Below are positions 6,329-13,242 of a stretch of DNA of 28,336 nt, one piece after another. Both the position numbers and the translations under genes were made by a program. Position 1 is the stretch's first letter. Every line of letters starts with the position of its first letter. Source of the stretch: an uncultured Clostridia bacterium (GTDB taxonomy: Bacteria > Bacillota > Clostridia > Christensenellales > Borkfalkiaceae); NCBI GenBank assembly GCA_947177495.1, contig CAMWUS010000002.1, forward strand, positions 1-28,336, given 5' to 3'. Below the pieces are notes generated by a model. It ran no database searches and was not told where the DNA came from. It saw nothing but the letters and a program-made list of their open reading frames with translations.

Positions 6329-7243
6329 ATGGAAGAACGGCTGATTGACAACGAACGGGAAATTCGCATCAAGCGCAAGCGCGAGGGCGTGGACGTAGAG
6401 GACGCGCTCACCGACGACGAAACGCCCGAGGAAACTCCCGAAGAGGAGCTTGTGTTGGAGCTTCCCGAGGGGGAGGAATACGACGAAGATTTGGTAGGGC
6501 TTACGCCTTCCCAACTCAAAGAGGAATTGGAACGCCGCGAAAAGGCGCGCAAGGAAGCGGAGGAGCAGTGCCGCGTCCTTACAGCCGAGGGCGAGGAAAA
6601 GCTCGCGGCAGGGGAATACGCCGAGGCGGAAGCGCTGTTCTTACAGGCAACGCTGTACGACCCCGAGAGTGTGCCCGCAGGCAAAGGGCTTTGGCAGTCG
6701 CGCACGGAAAACTTCCAAAAGGACGAAGCGTTTTATAACGACGACAACGCGACCGATTTTGCAAAGGCGCCCAAGGAGGTGCGGGAGTTCGTGCTCGAAA
6801 AAGTCTCCGCGCGGCTGAGTGCGGAAAGAGAACAGGCGCGCAGCGAGGCGGAGCCTTTGCGAGAAAGCGTGTCGCAAAAACAAGAGGAGCGCAGAGCGCC
6901 CTTCCTTGCCAACCGCAAATATTATCTCATTCGCTTTTGCGTTTGCGTGCTTGCAAGCATGCTCATGATCGTGGGGGCGGCGGTCAGCGCGAGCTTCCTC
7001 TATTCCACAAAGAACAGCGTCGTGCCCATTGCGCTTGCGGCGAGCTTCGGCGTACTTGCGCTTGTCGCGCTTGCATGCGTAGCCGTGTTTGCGCGCAAAC
7101 TGCTTGTCGCACACAGATTGTGCCGTGCGAACGAAAAGCTTTCCGCCACGGAGGAAGGCGCACGCTTGCAGGAAATCGAAGAGCGTTTGCGTTTGCTCGA
7201 CCTCGTGCTCGATGGCGAAGAGGAAGAAGAGCAAACAGAGTAA
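6329..7243 (+). CDS. Acidic TPR-like protein with two membrane segments, unknown function
   Basis: 304 residues that match no family I can name. Residues 1-60 are highly charged and, after a basic start, strongly acidic (DDETPEETPEEELVLELPEGEEYDED avoided in full here; about residues 29-54). Residues 60-85 look like a coiled coil. A single TPR-like unit follows at about 84-117 (EGEEKLAAGEYAEAEALFLQATLYDP). Two transmembrane helices are at about 201-224 and 231-255, then a short coiled coil and an acidic tail (GEEEEEQTE). There is no signal peptide, so the N-terminal domain is probably cytoplasmic. AAGGAGG precedes ATG 6329. It is 24 bases behind ispE with no terminator between, so it should be expressed with it; a link to isoprenoid synthesis is not otherwise supported. 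Confidence 0.75.
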   Translation: MEERLIDNEREIRIKRKREGVDVEDALTDDETPEETPEEELVLELPEGEEYDEDLVGLTPSQLKEELERREKARKEAEEQCRVLTAEGEEKLAAGEYAEAEALFLQATLYDPESVPAGKGLWQSRTENFQKDEAFYNDDNATDFAKAPKEVREFVLEKVSARLSAEREQARSEAEPLRESVSQKQEERRAPFLANRKYYLIRFCVCVLASMLMIVGAAVSASFLYSTKNSVVPIALAASFGVLALVALACVAVFARKLLVAHRLCRANEKLSATEEGARLQEIEERLRLLDLVLDGEEEEEQTE

Positions 7244-7254
7244 ACTTTGTAAAC

Positions 7255-7277
7255 AAAAGGAGCGCAAGCTCCTTTTT
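7255..7277 (+). terminator. Terminator of the ispE operon
   Basis: AAAAGGAGC (7255-7263), loop GCAA, GCTCCTTTTT (7268-7277). Confidence 0.85.
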
Positions 7278-7340
7278 CGTTTTTTATGGCGGGCGGAAGT
7301 TGTTTTTTCCAAATTTCGTTAAGAAAATGCAAAAAGGGTA

Positions 7341-7369
7341 TTTACAATTTCCCCAAATTGCGCTATAAT
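7341..7369 (+). promoter_or_regulatory. Sigma-A promoter of the APH-fold kinase gene
   Basis: TTTACA (7341-7346), 17-bp spacer, TATAAT (7364-7369). The start near 7376 gives a leader of about 63 bases. Confidence 0.8.
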
Positions 7370-7377
7370 AACCGTAT

Positions 7378-7423
7378 GGGGCAAGCCCCTTTTCAAGTGA
7401 AAATTTGCGGATTCACTTTCCGC
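7378..7423 (+). promoter_or_regulatory. Structured 5' leader of the APH-fold kinase gene
   Basis: At the start of the transcript GGGG-CAAG-CCCC (7378-7389) is followed by TTTT, resembling a weak terminator. Next come two mutually exclusive hairpins: AAGTGAA (7395-7401) / TTCACTT (7412-7418), and GCGG (7407-7410) / CCGC (7420-7423), just ahead of the ribosome binding site AGGAGG. It is a possible attenuator; it fits no riboswitch class I recognise. Confidence 0.35.
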
Positions 7424-7439
7424 TTGATAGGAGGATACT

Positions 7440-8180
7440 ATGGAACTCATTCACACAAGCACGGGGAAAAAGCTGTATCGCGACGGCAACAAACTCATCA
7501 AGTCGTTCGATTCCAGCTATTCCAAGGCAGGCATTCTCAACGAGGCGCTCAATATGGCGCGCGTGGAGGAAACGTCCCTCAACATCCCTAAGGTTCTCGG
7601 CGTAGAGGTTGTGGAAGGGAAATGGTCGCTCATTTGGGAGTATATCGACGGTGAAACCCTCGAAGATCTCATGAAAAAGCACCCCGAGAAGACGGATGAA
7701 TATTTGAACTTCTTCGTGGATTTGCAAGTTCAGATGAGCGGCGAAAAGGTACCTTTGCTCGGACACTTGCGCGATAAGATGCACGCCAAAATTTCGGCGA
7801 GCTCCTTCCCCGCAACCGTTCGTTACGACTTGCACGTTCGTCTCGACGGTCTGCCCCGCCACAAGAAGCTCTGCCACGGCGACTTCCAACCCTCGAACAT
7901 CGTTATCACCAAAGACGGCACGCCCTATATCATCGACTGGTCTCACGCCACGCAGGGCAACGGTTCCGCAGACGCGGCGCGCACCTATCTCATTTTGAAG
8001 TTGCAGGGCAAAGACGAAATCGCGGAAAAATACTTGAAGCTGTATTGCGCAAAGACGGATACCGCGCTTCAATACGTACAGCGCGTACTTCCCATCGTTG
8101 CGGCTTCGCAGTCGGTCAAGAAAAAACCCGAAGAGCAGGAATTCCTCTCCAAGTGGGTCAACGTCTGCGATTGGCAATAA
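7440..8180 (+). CDS. APH-fold (aminoglycoside phosphotransferase/choline kinase-like) phosphotransferase
   Basis: 246 residues of the protein-kinase-like APH fold. The Brenner motif CHGDFQPSNIV has catalytic D148 and metal-binding N153, and the DxG-equivalent is IDWSHA (D166), common in APH/choline-kinase relatives. The N-lobe has YRDGNKLIKSF with the likely ATP-binding Lys, and IWEYIDGETLEDLM is the hinge. The substrate could be a sugar, an amino alcohol or an antibiotic; nothing nearby decides, and at 246 residues it is at the short end for resistance enzymes. ATG 7440 follows AGGAGG. It is a single-gene unit with its own promoter, structured leader and terminator. Confidence 0.78.
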   Translation: MELIHTSTGKKLYRDGNKLIKSFDSSYSKAGILNEALNMARVEETSLNIPKVLGVEVVEGKWSLIWEYIDGETLEDLMKKHPEKTDEYLNFFVDLQVQMSGEKVPLLGHLRDKMHAKISASSFPATVRYDLHVRLDGLPRHKKLCHGDFQPSNIVITKDGTPYIIDWSHATQGNGSADAARTYLILKLQGKDEIAEKYLKLYCAKTDTALQYVQRVLPIVAASQSVKKKPEEQEFLSKWVNVCDWQ

Positions 8181-8195
8181 AGAAAATATTAAAAC

Positions 8196-8227
8196 AAAAA
8201 ATAACGGGCAACGCCCGTTATTTTTTT
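8196..8227 (+). terminator. Terminator of the APH-fold kinase gene
   Basis: AAAAAATAACGGGC (8196-8209), loop AAC, GCCCGTTATTTTTTT (8213-8227). The remaining gap to 8395 holds only a small hairpin (AACGAC/GTCGTT at 8319-8324/8331-8336) and no clear promoter. Confidence 0.9.
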
Positions 8228-8395
8228 ATGCTGTTTTCCAAACTCAGTTCCCATTCATATTCACGAAAAACGATGAATATCTATAAGTAGTCGGGCGAAA
8301 GCGGGGGAGAAAAAGAAAAACGACAAAACCGTCGTTCTTTCGACAAAACTCCCCGTGTTTTTCGCAAATATCAATGATAAAATTTAGGTGTATCA

Positions 8396-9166
8396 ATGCG
8401 GTTTATCACCTTACGTTTGAAATACTTGGTGGTTGCGGCGGCGCTGTTGGCGTTCGTGGCGGTGGGAATGCTCACGGCAAACGCGGCGGGCGCCGAAACG
8501 GTTTATTTTTCGGGCGCGCGTTCCCTTCCTATTTATTGCGTGGATCGCGACGATAAAAAGATTTCCATTTCCTTCGACTGCGCATGGGGCGTAGATTACA
8601 CCGATCAAATTTTAGACCACTTAAAAGAGGGCGGCGTGCGCGCGACTTTCTTCGCCGTACAGTTCTGGACGGAGAAATATCCCGAATACGTAAAAAAGAT
8701 TTCCGAAGCGGGGCACGAGTTCGGCACGCACAGCAAAACGCATTCCTACATGTCGAAACAGGGGGAAGCGGATATTCGCGCCGAGTTGCAATCGTCCGCC
8801 GAGGCGATTACCAACATCACGGGCAAGGAAGTCACCCTGTTCCGCCCGCCCTACGGCGATTACGATAATTTGCTTATCGACACCTGCAACGCAATGGGGC
8901 TGTACCCCATTCAGTGGGACGTGGATTCGTTGGATTGGAAAGACCTCAGCGCTGCCGATATCGCATCGCGCATCGTCGAGCGCGTGCAAAGCGGTTCCAT
9001 CATTTTATGCCACAACAACGGGTTACATACGGCGGAGGCGCTTCCCATCGTCATCGATACGCTTCGGGCGAAAGGGTTCGAATTCGTGCCCATCGGCGAG
9101 CTCATTTACAGAGAAAACTACACGATCGACCCCACGGGAAAACAAATTCCTCGGGGAGATGCATAA
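8396..9166 (+). CDS. PdaB-like polysaccharide deacetylase (sporulation type)
   Basis: 256 residues, close to B. subtilis PdaB (254). A signal peptide or anchor (LKYLVVAAALLAFVAVGMLT, about 8-27) leads into a NodB-type carbohydrate esterase 4 domain. Motif 1 is SFDCAWG (59-65): the catalytic Asp is kept and the second, metal-binding Asp is replaced, as in PdaB. Motif 2 is THSKTH (111-116), motif 3 RPPYGDYD (150-157), motif 4 WDVDSLDW (174-181) and motif 5 ILCHN. Such enzymes act on peptidoglycan outside the membrane, and PdaB is needed for spore cortex maintenance. The ribosome binding site is modest (AGGTG). A vegetative role is possible, since no sporulation promoter was clear upstream. The SSB-like gene follows after 57 bases. 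Confidence 0.83.
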   Translation: MRFITLRLKYLVVAAALLAFVAVGMLTANAAGAETVYFSGARSLPIYCVDRDDKKISISFDCAWGVDYTDQILDHLKEGGVRATFFAVQFWTEKYPEYVKKISEAGHEFGTHSKTHSYMSKQGEADIRAELQSSAEAITNITGKEVTLFRPPYGDYDNLLIDTCNAMGLYPIQWDVDSLDWKDLSAADIASRIVERVQSGSIILCHNNGLHTAEALPIVIDTLRAKGFEFVPIGELIYRENYTIDPTGKQIPRGDA

Positions 9167-9223
9167 AGAACTTGGAAATACCGCACGGAACGCCGTGCGC
9201 AGCAAAACGCTTGGAGGTAACAT

Positions 9224-9913
9224 ATGGACTACAATTCGGAAAAAAACAATAAGGTTTACTTTATGGGCGAGATCGTTTCGGAAGCGAAATTCTCGCACGA
9301 GGTGTACGGCGAAGGTTTCTACGAATTTTTTGTAAAGGTAATGCGTCTTTCGGGGCAGGCGGACATTCTCCCCGTAACCATTTCGGAACGGCTCATTCAG
9401 GGCAACGATTTTAAAATCGGGAGCACCATTTGCGCGTTGGGGCAGTTCCGCAGCTACAATAAGTTAGAGAACGGAAGATCGCGTTTGATGCTTACCGTGT
9501 TCGTGCGGGAGCTCATTGAAAGCGCACCCACGAAAAACCCCAACAGCATCGTTCTTTCCGGCTACATTTGCAAGCCGCCCGTATACCGCACCACGCCTTT
9601 CAATCGCGAAATTGCGGACTTGCTCATCGCGGTAAACCGCGCCTATAACAAGTCCGACTATATCCCCTGTATCGCGTGGGGAAGAAACGCACGGTTCGTG
9701 CAAAACTTAAAGGTGGGCGACAAAGTTGCGCTCTCGGGCAGAATACAGAGCCGTGAATATCAAAAGCGGCTGTCCGAAACGGAAGCGGTCACCATGACGG
9801 CGTACGAAGTTTCCGTCTCCAAGCTCGCCGCGTTCGACGACGGCGACGGGTTCGACTTAGAGGGGGAATTCGACCTCTACGCCATGCCCTCGTCCGAGCA
9901 ATCGGTATATTGA
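9224..9913 (+). CDS. SSB-like protein with two tandem OB folds
   Basis: 229 residues with two single-stranded-DNA-binding (OB) domains in tandem. The first is at about 8-95 (VYFMGEIVSEAKF ... LGQFRSYNKLENGRSRLMLTVFV). The second, at about 104-205, is more typical (NSIVLSGYICKPPVYRTTP, YIPCIAWGRNARFVQNLKVGDKVALSGRIQSREY, VTMTAYEVSVSKL). The tail is acidic (DDGDGFDLEGEFDLY) but lacks the DDDIPF tip that recruits partners in canonical SSB. It is therefore an accessory SSB-like protein rather than the main replication SSB. TTGGAGG precedes the ATG. Co-transcription with the deacetylase is possible because no terminator separates them (there is a small hairpin near 9182-9199). Confidence 0.8.
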   Translation: MDYNSEKNNKVYFMGEIVSEAKFSHEVYGEGFYEFFVKVMRLSGQADILPVTISERLIQGNDFKIGSTICALGQFRSYNKLENGRSRLMLTVFVRELIESAPTKNPNSIVLSGYICKPPVYRTTPFNREIADLLIAVNRAYNKSDYIPCIAWGRNARFVQNLKVGDKVALSGRIQSREYQKRLSETEAVTMTAYEVSVSKLAAFDDGDGFDLEGEFDLYAMPSSEQSVY

Positions 9914-9916
9914 TTT

Positions 9917-9945
9917 AAAAGCGCCTTTGCGGGCGCTTTTTTCTT
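9917..9945 (+). terminator. Terminator of the SSB-like gene
   Basis: AAAAGCGCC (9917-9925), loop of 6, GGCGCTTTT (9932-9940), then TTCTTTTT. Confidence 0.88.
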
Positions 9946-9960
9946 TTTAAAAGTTACCGC

Positions 9961-9989
9961 TTGCAATTCTTAGAAAAAAGTGTTATACT
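9961..9989 (+). promoter_or_regulatory. Sigma-A promoter of the hydrolase-nadA unit
   Basis: TTGCAA (9961-9966), 17-bp spacer, TATACT (9984-9989). It fixes the hydrolase start at 10015, because the longer upstream frame begins inside the promoter. Confidence 0.82.
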
Positions 9990-10014
9990 ATTAAAAAATT
10001 TTCGGAGTGGCTCT

Positions 10015-10905
10015 ATGGAATTTAAAAGCTTCGACGGCAAGACGATTTACGTTCACGAATGGTTCGACGTACCGTCTCCCAAAGGATTTGTGCAAATCAT
10101 ACACGGCATGACCGAGCACGGCGCACGTTACGAGGAATTCGCAAAGTTCCTCAATGCAAACGGGTATCTTGTGGCGGCGGACGACCACCGCGGACACGGC
10201 AAGACCGATCCCGACACACTCGGTTACACGGCGGGCAACATGTTTGCCGACACCGTTCACGACGAGGGCGAACTGACGAAATACTATCGTGAAAAATATC
10301 AGGGGCTGAAATATTTCGTATTCGGCTTCTCCTACGGCTCTTTCTTAACGCAGAGCTACATCTCGAAGTACGGTGATCTCATCGACGGCGCGGTGATTGC
10401 GGGCAGTAACAAAAAGAAAGATTTCGAAGTGTATCTCGGCTCTTTCGTCACGGGCGTGTGCAACTTATTCGGCGCGGCGAAGAAACCCGCAAAGATGATC
10501 GAAAAGCTCTCGTTCGGCAAATACGCGAAAAAGTTTGCGGACAAGGAATGGCTGAGCGCGGATGCGGAAAACAACGCGCGCTATCACGCAGACCCGTTCT
10601 GCGGGTTCGTATGCTCCAACCGTTTCTACTCCGATTTCTTCAAGGGCTTGCGCAGCCTTTATACCAAGGACTACAAACAGTCCCTGCGCACCGATTTGCC
10701 TTTGCTCTTGGCGGCGGGTTCGGAAGACCCCGTCGGCGACATGGGTAGGGGAATGCAGCTCTTGTACGTGTTCTATAAGTACCGCGCGGGAATGAGCGAC
10801 GTAAAGCTTACGTTGTTCTCGGGTTGCCGTCACGAGTTCTTAAACGAGCGCGCAGGTCAGGAAAAACGCTACAACGATATTCTCGAATTTTTCGAAACAC
10901 ACTGA
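10015..10905 (+). CDS. Alpha/beta hydrolase (monoacylglycerol lipase/lysophospholipase-like)
   Basis: A 296-residue serine hydrolase of the Hydrolase_4 type. HGMTEHGARYEEFAKFLNANGY and DHRGHGKT (oxyanion region) are characteristic. The nucleophile elbow is GFSYG with S106, and the triad is completed by D238 (GSEDPVGD) and H273 (CRHEFLNE). There is no signal peptide, so it is cytoplasmic and likely acts on monoglycerides, lysolipids or related esters. GGAG lies 7 bases before ATG 10015. nadA follows after 29 bases without a terminator; a functional tie is not evident. Confidence 0.87.
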   Translation: MEFKSFDGKTIYVHEWFDVPSPKGFVQIIHGMTEHGARYEEFAKFLNANGYLVAADDHRGHGKTDPDTLGYTAGNMFADTVHDEGELTKYYREKYQGLKYFVFGFSYGSFLTQSYISKYGDLIDGAVIAGSNKKKDFEVYLGSFVTGVCNLFGAAKKPAKMIEKLSFGKYAKKFADKEWLSADAENNARYHADPFCGFVCSNRFYSDFFKGLRSLYTKDYKQSLRTDLPLLLAAGSEDPVGDMGRGMQLLYVFYKYRAGMSDVKLTLFSGCRHEFLNERAGQEKRYNDILEFFETH

Positions 10906-10934
10906 ATTAACCCTTCCCCAAAGGGAAACGAAAT

Positions 10935-11849
10935 ATGAATATTTTACAAATGCAGGAAGAGATCCTGCGCCTGAAAAAACAGCGGAATATCGCCGTGCTC
11001 GCACATTCCTATCAGCGGCGGGAAATCGTTGAAATTGCCGACTTTACGGGAGACAGTTACGCCTTGGCGCAAAAAGCAAAGGCGTCGAACGCGGACGCGT
11101 TTATCATGTGCGGCGTGCGCTTCATGGCGGAAACGGTGAAAATTTTGTCCCCGCAAAAAAAGGTGTACCTCTCCAACAGCGGGGCGGGTTGCCCTATGGC
11201 GGAACAGCTCGATATAGAATTGCTTTCCGCGCTCAAAGCCGAGCACCCGAACGCGGTGACCGCCGCGTATATCAACACCACCGCGGAGTTGAAAACGCTT
11301 TGCGACGTGTGCATTACTTCCTCGTCCGCCGTGCGTATTTTGCGCGCGTTGCCCGAGAAAGAAATTCTGTTTGTGCCCGATATCAACTTGGGGCGCTACG
11401 TCGCATCGCAAATCCCCGAAAAGCGCTTTTATTTCTATCACGGCGGCTGTCCCGTCCATGCGCGCGTCACCCGCGAGGAAGCGCTGGAAGCCAAGCGTAA
11501 GCGTCCGCACGCGCTTTTGCTTGTGCATCCCGAGTGCCGCCCCGAAGTGACGGAGATGGCCGATTTCGTGGGCTCTACGAGCGGAATTATGGAGTACGCG
11601 AAAAAGAGCGGCAACGCGGAATTTATCATCGGCACGGAAAACGCGATTGTCGAGCACTTGCAGTTCGAGTGTCCCGAAAAGAAATTCTATCCGCTTTCCA
11701 AGGATTTGCTGTGTGTCAACATGAAGCTTACCACGTTGAGCGACGTGCTCGCCTGCTGCCGCGGCGAGGGTGAGGAAATTGAAATAGACGAACCCATCCG
11801 GCTTGCCGCTAAACGCTGTCTTGATAAAATGATTACTCTTGGTGGATAA
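10935..11849 (+). CDS. nadA: Quinolinate synthase
   Basis: 304 residues, the compact NadA form. It condenses iminoaspartate with dihydroxyacetone phosphate to give quinolinate for de novo NAD synthesis, using a [4Fe-4S] cluster. The three ligands are C86 (GAGCPMA), C172 (GGCPVHA) and C260 (CVNMK), with the spacing of 86 and 88 residues expected for the family. Also visible are AHSYQRREI at 23-31, CGVRFMAETVKILSP, TSSSA and HPE (198-200). No nadB or nadC lies next to it, so the iminoaspartate source is elsewhere. The AAGGG of the ribosome binding site can pair with CCCTT just upstream (10911-10915 / 10921-10925). Confidence 0.95.
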   Translation: MNILQMQEEILRLKKQRNIAVLAHSYQRREIVEIADFTGDSYALAQKAKASNADAFIMCGVRFMAETVKILSPQKKVYLSNSGAGCPMAEQLDIELLSALKAEHPNAVTAAYINTTAELKTLCDVCITSSSAVRILRALPEKEILFVPDINLGRYVASQIPEKRFYFYHGGCPVHARVTREEALEAKRKRPHALLLVHPECRPEVTEMADFVGSTSGIMEYAKKSGNAEFIIGTENAIVEHLQFECPEKKFYPLSKDLLCVNMKLTTLSDVLACCRGEGEEIEIDEPIRLAAKRCLDKMITLGG

Positions 11850-11896
11850 AAGCGGTCAGCCAAAATGCGGCTAAGCTTCGGAACAACAAAATTTTC

Positions 11897-11923
11897 AATC
11901 CCCCCGACGGGGGGATTTTTTTT
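11897..11923 (+). terminator. Terminator of nadA
   Basis: AATCCCCCC (11897-11905), loop GAC, GGGGGGATT (11909-11917), then a T run. Confidence 0.9.
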
Positions 11924-11962
11924 ACAAATTTGAATTTTTTTCGACACGGTTTTAAAAAACAC

Positions 11963-11989
11963 TTGACAAAAAATGGGGGGGGTTATAAT
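11963..11989 (+). promoter_or_regulatory. Promoter with a G8 tract in a 15-bp spacer
   Basis: TTGACA (11963-11968) and TATAAT (11984-11989) are both perfect consensus, but the spacer is only 15 bp instead of 17. Eight consecutive G residues (11975-11982) make up more than half of it. Gain of two G by slippage would give the optimal spacer. The arrangement resembles phase-variable surface-protein promoters such as Neisseria porA. Confidence 0.8.
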
Positions 11990-12020
11990 AGTGTCATAAA
12001 TCTTTAAGGAGAAAGAGAAA

Positions 12021-12413
12021 ATGAAAAAGTTCAGAGTAGCTTTGGTAACTGCATTGGTGCTTCTCGTAAGCATGCTTTGCTTGGTAGCTTGCGGCGGTGT
12101 GACGGGAACCTACAAGTTCGAGTCCATGGAAATGAAGATGGGTATCATTACCACCACCATTAAAGCGGGTGAAGAGTACGAAGGCGAAAAGCTCGATGCG
12201 AACTCCGTTACGCTTACGCTTGAGAAAGACGGCGTTGCTAAAATGAAGACGATTGAGTCGGATACGGAAATTGAGGGTACCTGGGAAGAGAAAGACGGTA
12301 ACATTGACGTTACGGTCGATGGTGAAACGGTTTCTTTCAAGAAAGACGGTTCCAAGCTCATTTGGGTAATGGGCGAAGAAGGAATGACGATGACCATCAC
12401 CTTGTCGAAATAA
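12021..12413 (+). CDS. Small lipoprotein of unknown function
   Basis: 130 residues. The type II signal peptide MKKFRVALVTALVLLVSMLC is followed by a lipobox LVAC with the lipidated Cys at 24. The mature part of about 105 residues is acidic and beta-rich, with the pattern of a small lipocalin-like or DUF4923/META-like barrel: GTYKFESM, SVTLTLEKDGVAKMKT, EGTWEEKDGNIDVTVDG, SFKKDGSKLIWVMG. That pattern suggests a fold, not a function. It should be anchored on the outer face of the membrane. TAAGGAG precedes the ATG. It is monocistronic, with an unusual G8-containing promoter and its own terminator. Confidence 0.8.
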   Translation: MKKFRVALVTALVLLVSMLCLVACGGVTGTYKFESMEMKMGIITTTIKAGEEYEGEKLDANSVTLTLEKDGVAKMKTIESDTEIEGTWEEKDGNIDVTVDGETVSFKKDGSKLIWVMGEEGMTMTITLSK

Positions 12414-12419
12414 TCTCGT

Positions 12420-12452
12420 TAAAAAAAACCGCTCGCATTGCGAGCGGTTTTT
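12420..12452. terminator. Bidirectional terminator between the lipoprotein and acyltransferase genes
   Basis: AAAACCGCTCGC (12424-12435), loop ATT, GCGAGCGGTTTT (12439-12450), with A-runs on the left and T-runs on the right, so it can work for both convergent units. Confidence 0.9.
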
Positions 12453-12453
12453 T

Positions 12454-13242
12454 CTATTTCTCTAAGTATTTCAGTTGCGTTCCGTATGCATGTTCGTAGC
12501 AGTCTTTCCAAGCGGTTTCGGCACGCGCTTTCACGTCGGTAAGCCGTTCGGTTTTAGCAAGCGTTTCGTCGGAATAAATCGCGGGCAAAATATGAATGCG
12601 CAGTTTTCGGATACGCCCCCGTTTGCTCTTTTGAAAAGTGCAGAATAGCGGGAGCACGGGCACGCCGTATTTTACCGCGTAGTAGAACGCGCCGTCCTTC
12701 ATGGGGCGGGGCTTTTGGTAGTTCAGCCACAGCGCCTGCTCGGCGTAGAAGTTTATTATTTTGCCCGCCTTCAACAACCGTTCCGTTTCCCGCAGAAAGC
12801 CTTTCATCGCCGTCATATTCGTGCTGAACGGCAACATGCCGCCGTGACGGATAATGTGCCCGCCCCAGCCCGTTTTGTTGTTAAAGGGAGCCATGGTGTG
12901 GTAGGAACGGTAATACCCCACGGCATGCCGAACGAACAGCGTGTCGACGTAATTGAAGTGATTGCACACGCATACAGCGCCCTGCTTTCCGAGCGCCTTT
13001 AAATTGTTTTTGCCAACCACCTTTGCCCTATAACAAATTTTGAGTGCGAGCGGGGCAAGAACCGCCGTAACGGTGCGCCAAAATCCCGTTTCAAGGCGGG
13101 AAAGTCCGCGTTGGCGATATTGATAGTTTGCGTCGGGCATCGTCCAATTGTTGCCGAACGGGATATAGTCGTAATCGAAACGGCGATGCCTTTCGAGCGT
13201 ATTTTGGATCGCCTGAATTTTCTGATATTTTTTACCGTTCAT
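12454..13242 (-). CDS. PlsC-type 1-acylglycerol-3-phosphate acyltransferase-like protein
   Basis: A 262-residue membrane-associated acyltransferase. The catalytic HX4D motif is CNHFNYVD (H95, D100). The glycerophosphate-binding blocks are GGMLPF and FYAEQALW (the latter at the EGTRS position), and VPVLPLF is the fourth block. The N-terminal 50 residues are unusual for PlsC, and a hydrophobic stretch (TVTAVLAPLALKICY) precedes the domain. It may acylate lysophosphatidate or another lysolipid or glycolipid. The gene starts inside the end of the GT2 gene (11-base overlap, ribosome binding site AGGAAG), so the two are translationally coupled and probably work on the same envelope lipid or glycolipid. 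Confidence 0.82.
   Translation of the reverse strand: MNGKKYQKIQAIQNTLERHRRFDYDYIPFGNNWTMPDANYQYRQRGLSRLETGFWRTVTAVLAPLALKICYRAKVVGKNNLKALGKQGAVCVCNHFNYVDTLFVRHAVGYYRSYHTMAPFNNKTGWGGHIIRHGGMLPFSTNMTAMKGFLRETERLLKAGKIINFYAEQALWLNYQKPRPMKDGAFYYAVKYGVPVLPLFCTFQKSKRGRIRKLRIHILPAIYSDETLAKTERLTDVKARAETAWKDCYEHAYGTQLKYLEK

Noticed and set aside
8228..8395. Sporulation (sigma-E/G) promoter for the PdaB-like gene
   Set aside because: GATAAAAT at 8376-8383 is -10-like, but no matching -35 lies at the right distance; evidence too weak to list.
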